Under the pieces are notes generated by a model that saw only the letters and a list, made by a program, of their open reading frames with translations, had not been told where the DNA came from and did no database searches. From JBIOYL01 sp044870185 (GTDB lineage: Bacteria > Actinomycetota > CALGFH01): a stretch of 5,936 nt of DNA. The position numbers and the translations under genes were made by a program. The stretch lies in NCBI GenBank assembly GCA_044870185.1, contig JBIOYL010000436.1, forward strand, positions 1 to 5,936. The letters are read 5' to 3'. Below, one piece after another: positions 4,619 through 5,936 of the stretch. Each line of letters opens with the position of its first letter. The first letter of the stretch is position 1.

Positions 4619-5936
4619 GTGGCGCGGCGGAGGATCGGGGCGGCCGGGCTGCTCTGCGTCATGGCGCTGGTCGCCGCGTCGTGCACCGGCGGCGGGGCAG
4701 CACGCCCGGCGCCGGTGCGGGGCGGCACCTTGCGGGTCGTCGACGCCGGGGACACCGGCCCGCTCGACCCGGCGCTCGCCTCGACCGGCCTGGCCGCCAC
4801 GCTGGCCCGCGCCTACGCCCGCACGCTGTACTCCTGGGACCTGCGCACCCGCTCGGAGCGGCAGGCCGAGCCGGTGCCCGACCTCGCCGCGGCCCCGGCC
4901 ATCCGGCCGGCCGACGGCCGGACCTGGACGTTCACGATCCGCTCCGGGGTCAGGTACGGGCCGCCGGTGAACCGGGCGGTGACCGCCGCCGACTTCGTGA
5001 CCGCCGTCGAACGGCTGTACGGCAAGGGAGCCTCGGGGGCAGGGCCGGGCCGCTTCTTCGCCGACCAGATCGCCGGGGCGCGGGACTACGGGGCCGGGCG
5101 GGCGCGGACCATCTCGGGCCTGGCGGCCAGCGGCAGCACCTTGCGGGTCACCCTCGAGCGTCCGTCCGCCTCGGTGCCCCCCTGGCTCGCCCTGGCGCCG
5201 TTCGCCCCCGTTCCCGCCGAGGCCCGAACGGTTGCCGGCCTGGCCGCCCGGCCGGCCGCCACCGGCCCCTACATGGTCGGCGCCTGGACGCCGGGGCGGT
5301 CGCTGGAGCTGGTCCGCAACCCCAACTGGGATGCGCGCAGCGACCCGCTCCGCCCCGCCTGGCTCGACCGCATCGTGATCGAGCAGGGCCTCGACCCGGA
5401 GACGATCCAGCGGCGCATCCAGGCCGGCCAGGCCGACCTGTCGCTCGACAGCGAGCCGCCCAACCGCCTGCTGCACCAGCTCGCGACCGACCCGGTGCTG
5501 TCGCGGCGGTTCGCCCTGATGACGACCGGGTGCCTACGATACCTGGCGCTGGCGGCCGGCCCGGGGGCCGGGCCGACGTCCGACCGGCGGGTGCGCCAGG
5601 CGGTCAACTGGGCGCTTGACCGCCTCGAGGTCAGGTACGCGCGCGGCGGCCCGTTCGCCGGCGACCCGGCCGCCACGATCCTGTCCCCGACGATGCCCGG
5701 CTTCGAGCAGAGCAGGCGCTACCAGTCGGCCGACGGCCACGCCGACCCGGCCAGCGCCCGCCGCCTGCTCGCCGACGCCGGCTATCCGAACGGGGTCAGC
5801 CTGCGCTCCGCGAGCCCGGGCGTCGACAAGGCCGACGCCGTCGCCGACGCGGTGCGGCGCGCGCTGGCCGGCGCCGGCATCCGGCTCGAGCCGACCGGCG
5901 CCCCGAGCCGGCGGCCGGCGATCGGCTGGCGCAGCC
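4619..5936 (+). CDS. Family 5 (Dpp/Opp-type) substrate-binding lipoprotein, partial at the right edge
   Basis: This gene has no stop before the window ends. The 439 visible codons compare with about 500-600 residues for complete family members. It encodes an extracellular, membrane-anchored solute-binding protein of SBP_bac_5 type, which delivers peptides, nickel or other small solutes to an ABC importer. A basic n-region (ARRR) and hydrophobic stretch end in VAASC, so Cys22 is the likely lipidated residue. The mature start has the family-typical GGTLRVVDAGD (35-45). Further hallmarks are TWTFTIRSGVRYGPPVNRAV (102-121) with TAADF, TGPYMVGAW (215-223), LVRNPNWD (231-238), RRVRQAVNWALDR (323-335), and DPASARRLLADAGYPNG (376-392). 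It lies 29 bp after the permease stop on the same strand with no clear terminator, so co-transcription with the MacAB-like genes is possible. Cognate importer permeases, if any, are beyond the edge. The ligand cannot be assigned. Confidence 0.9.
   Translation, partial: MARRRIGAAGLLCVMALVAASCTGGGAARPAPVRGGTLRVVDAGDTGPLDPALASTGLAATLARAYARTLYSWDLRTRSERQAEPVPDLAAAPAIRPADGRTWTFTIRSGVRYGPPVNRAVTAADFVTAVERLYGKGASGAGPGRFFADQIAGARDYGAGRARTISGLAASGSTLRVTLERPSASVPPWLALAPFAPVPAEARTVAGLAARPAATGPYMVGAWTPGRSLELVRNPNWDARSDPLRPAWLDRIVIEQGLDPETIQRRIQAGQADLSLDSEPPNRLLHQLATDPVLSRRFALMTTGCLRYLALAAGPGAGPTSDRRVRQAVNWALDRLEVRYARGGPFAGDPAATILSPTMPGFEQSRRYQSADGHADPASARRLLADAGYPNGVSLRSASPGVDKADAVADAVRRALAGAGIRLEPTGAPSRRPAIGWRS

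Noticed and set aside
4580..5476. Long open frame on the reverse strand under the binding-protein gene
   Set aside because: The + strand frame from 4619 carries clear family 5 binding-protein motifs throughout. The reverse frame is low-complexity and has no family signature.
4681..5619. Long alternative + strand open frame within the binding-protein region
   Set aside because: Out of frame with the motif-bearing protein starting at 4619. Its translation is an Arg/Pro/Gly-rich run typical of a shifted frame.

Overview
This window comes from a very GC-rich chromosome. Almost every third codon position is G or C, and three of the five genes start with GTG. Two predicted lipoproteins carry short twin-Arg-style basic n-regions. 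An actinobacterial (Actinomycetota-type) host is the most likely source. That rests on composition and protein style only, because no rRNA or other taxonomic marker is present.

All five genes lie on the + strand. First comes a complete monofunctional proline dehydrogenase (64-975), the first enzyme of proline catabolism. Its short leader can fold into hairpins around the ribosome binding site. A 151-bp GC-rich, palindrome-rich spacer follows, with a weak candidate promoter at its end. Next is a tightly packed three-gene operon for a MacAB/YknXYZ-type ABC system: a HlyD/MacA-family lipoprotein adaptor (1127-2524), a LolD/MacB-type ATPase (2521-3408) and a MacB-type permease with a large extracytoplasmic domain (3405-4589). 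The gene junctions are ATGA and GTGA overlaps, so translation is probably coupled. After 29 bp with a strong Shine-Dalgarno sequence comes a family 5 (Dpp/Opp-type) substrate-binding lipoprotein (4619 onward). It is still open at the right edge, so it is partial.

The adaptor, ATPase and permease should form one membrane machine: an ATPase dimer, a permease dimer and an adaptor oligomer on the outer face. It would act as an efflux or mechanotransmission system. In E. coli the MacB ATPase and permease are one polypeptide; here they are split. The binding protein may belong to a separate peptide or nickel-type importer encoded beyond the edge, or may be co-transcribed with the MacAB genes.

The window is largely conventional. 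The points most worth a second look are a repeat-built Arg/Glu-rich C-terminal tail on the ATPase that also carries the ribosome binding site of the permease, a Gly/Ala-rich insertion splitting the lipoyl domain of the adaptor, and the foldable leader of the proline dehydrogenase gene. I saw no strong evidence for a wholly new system, and no CRISPR array, tRNA, rRNA or insertion sequence.
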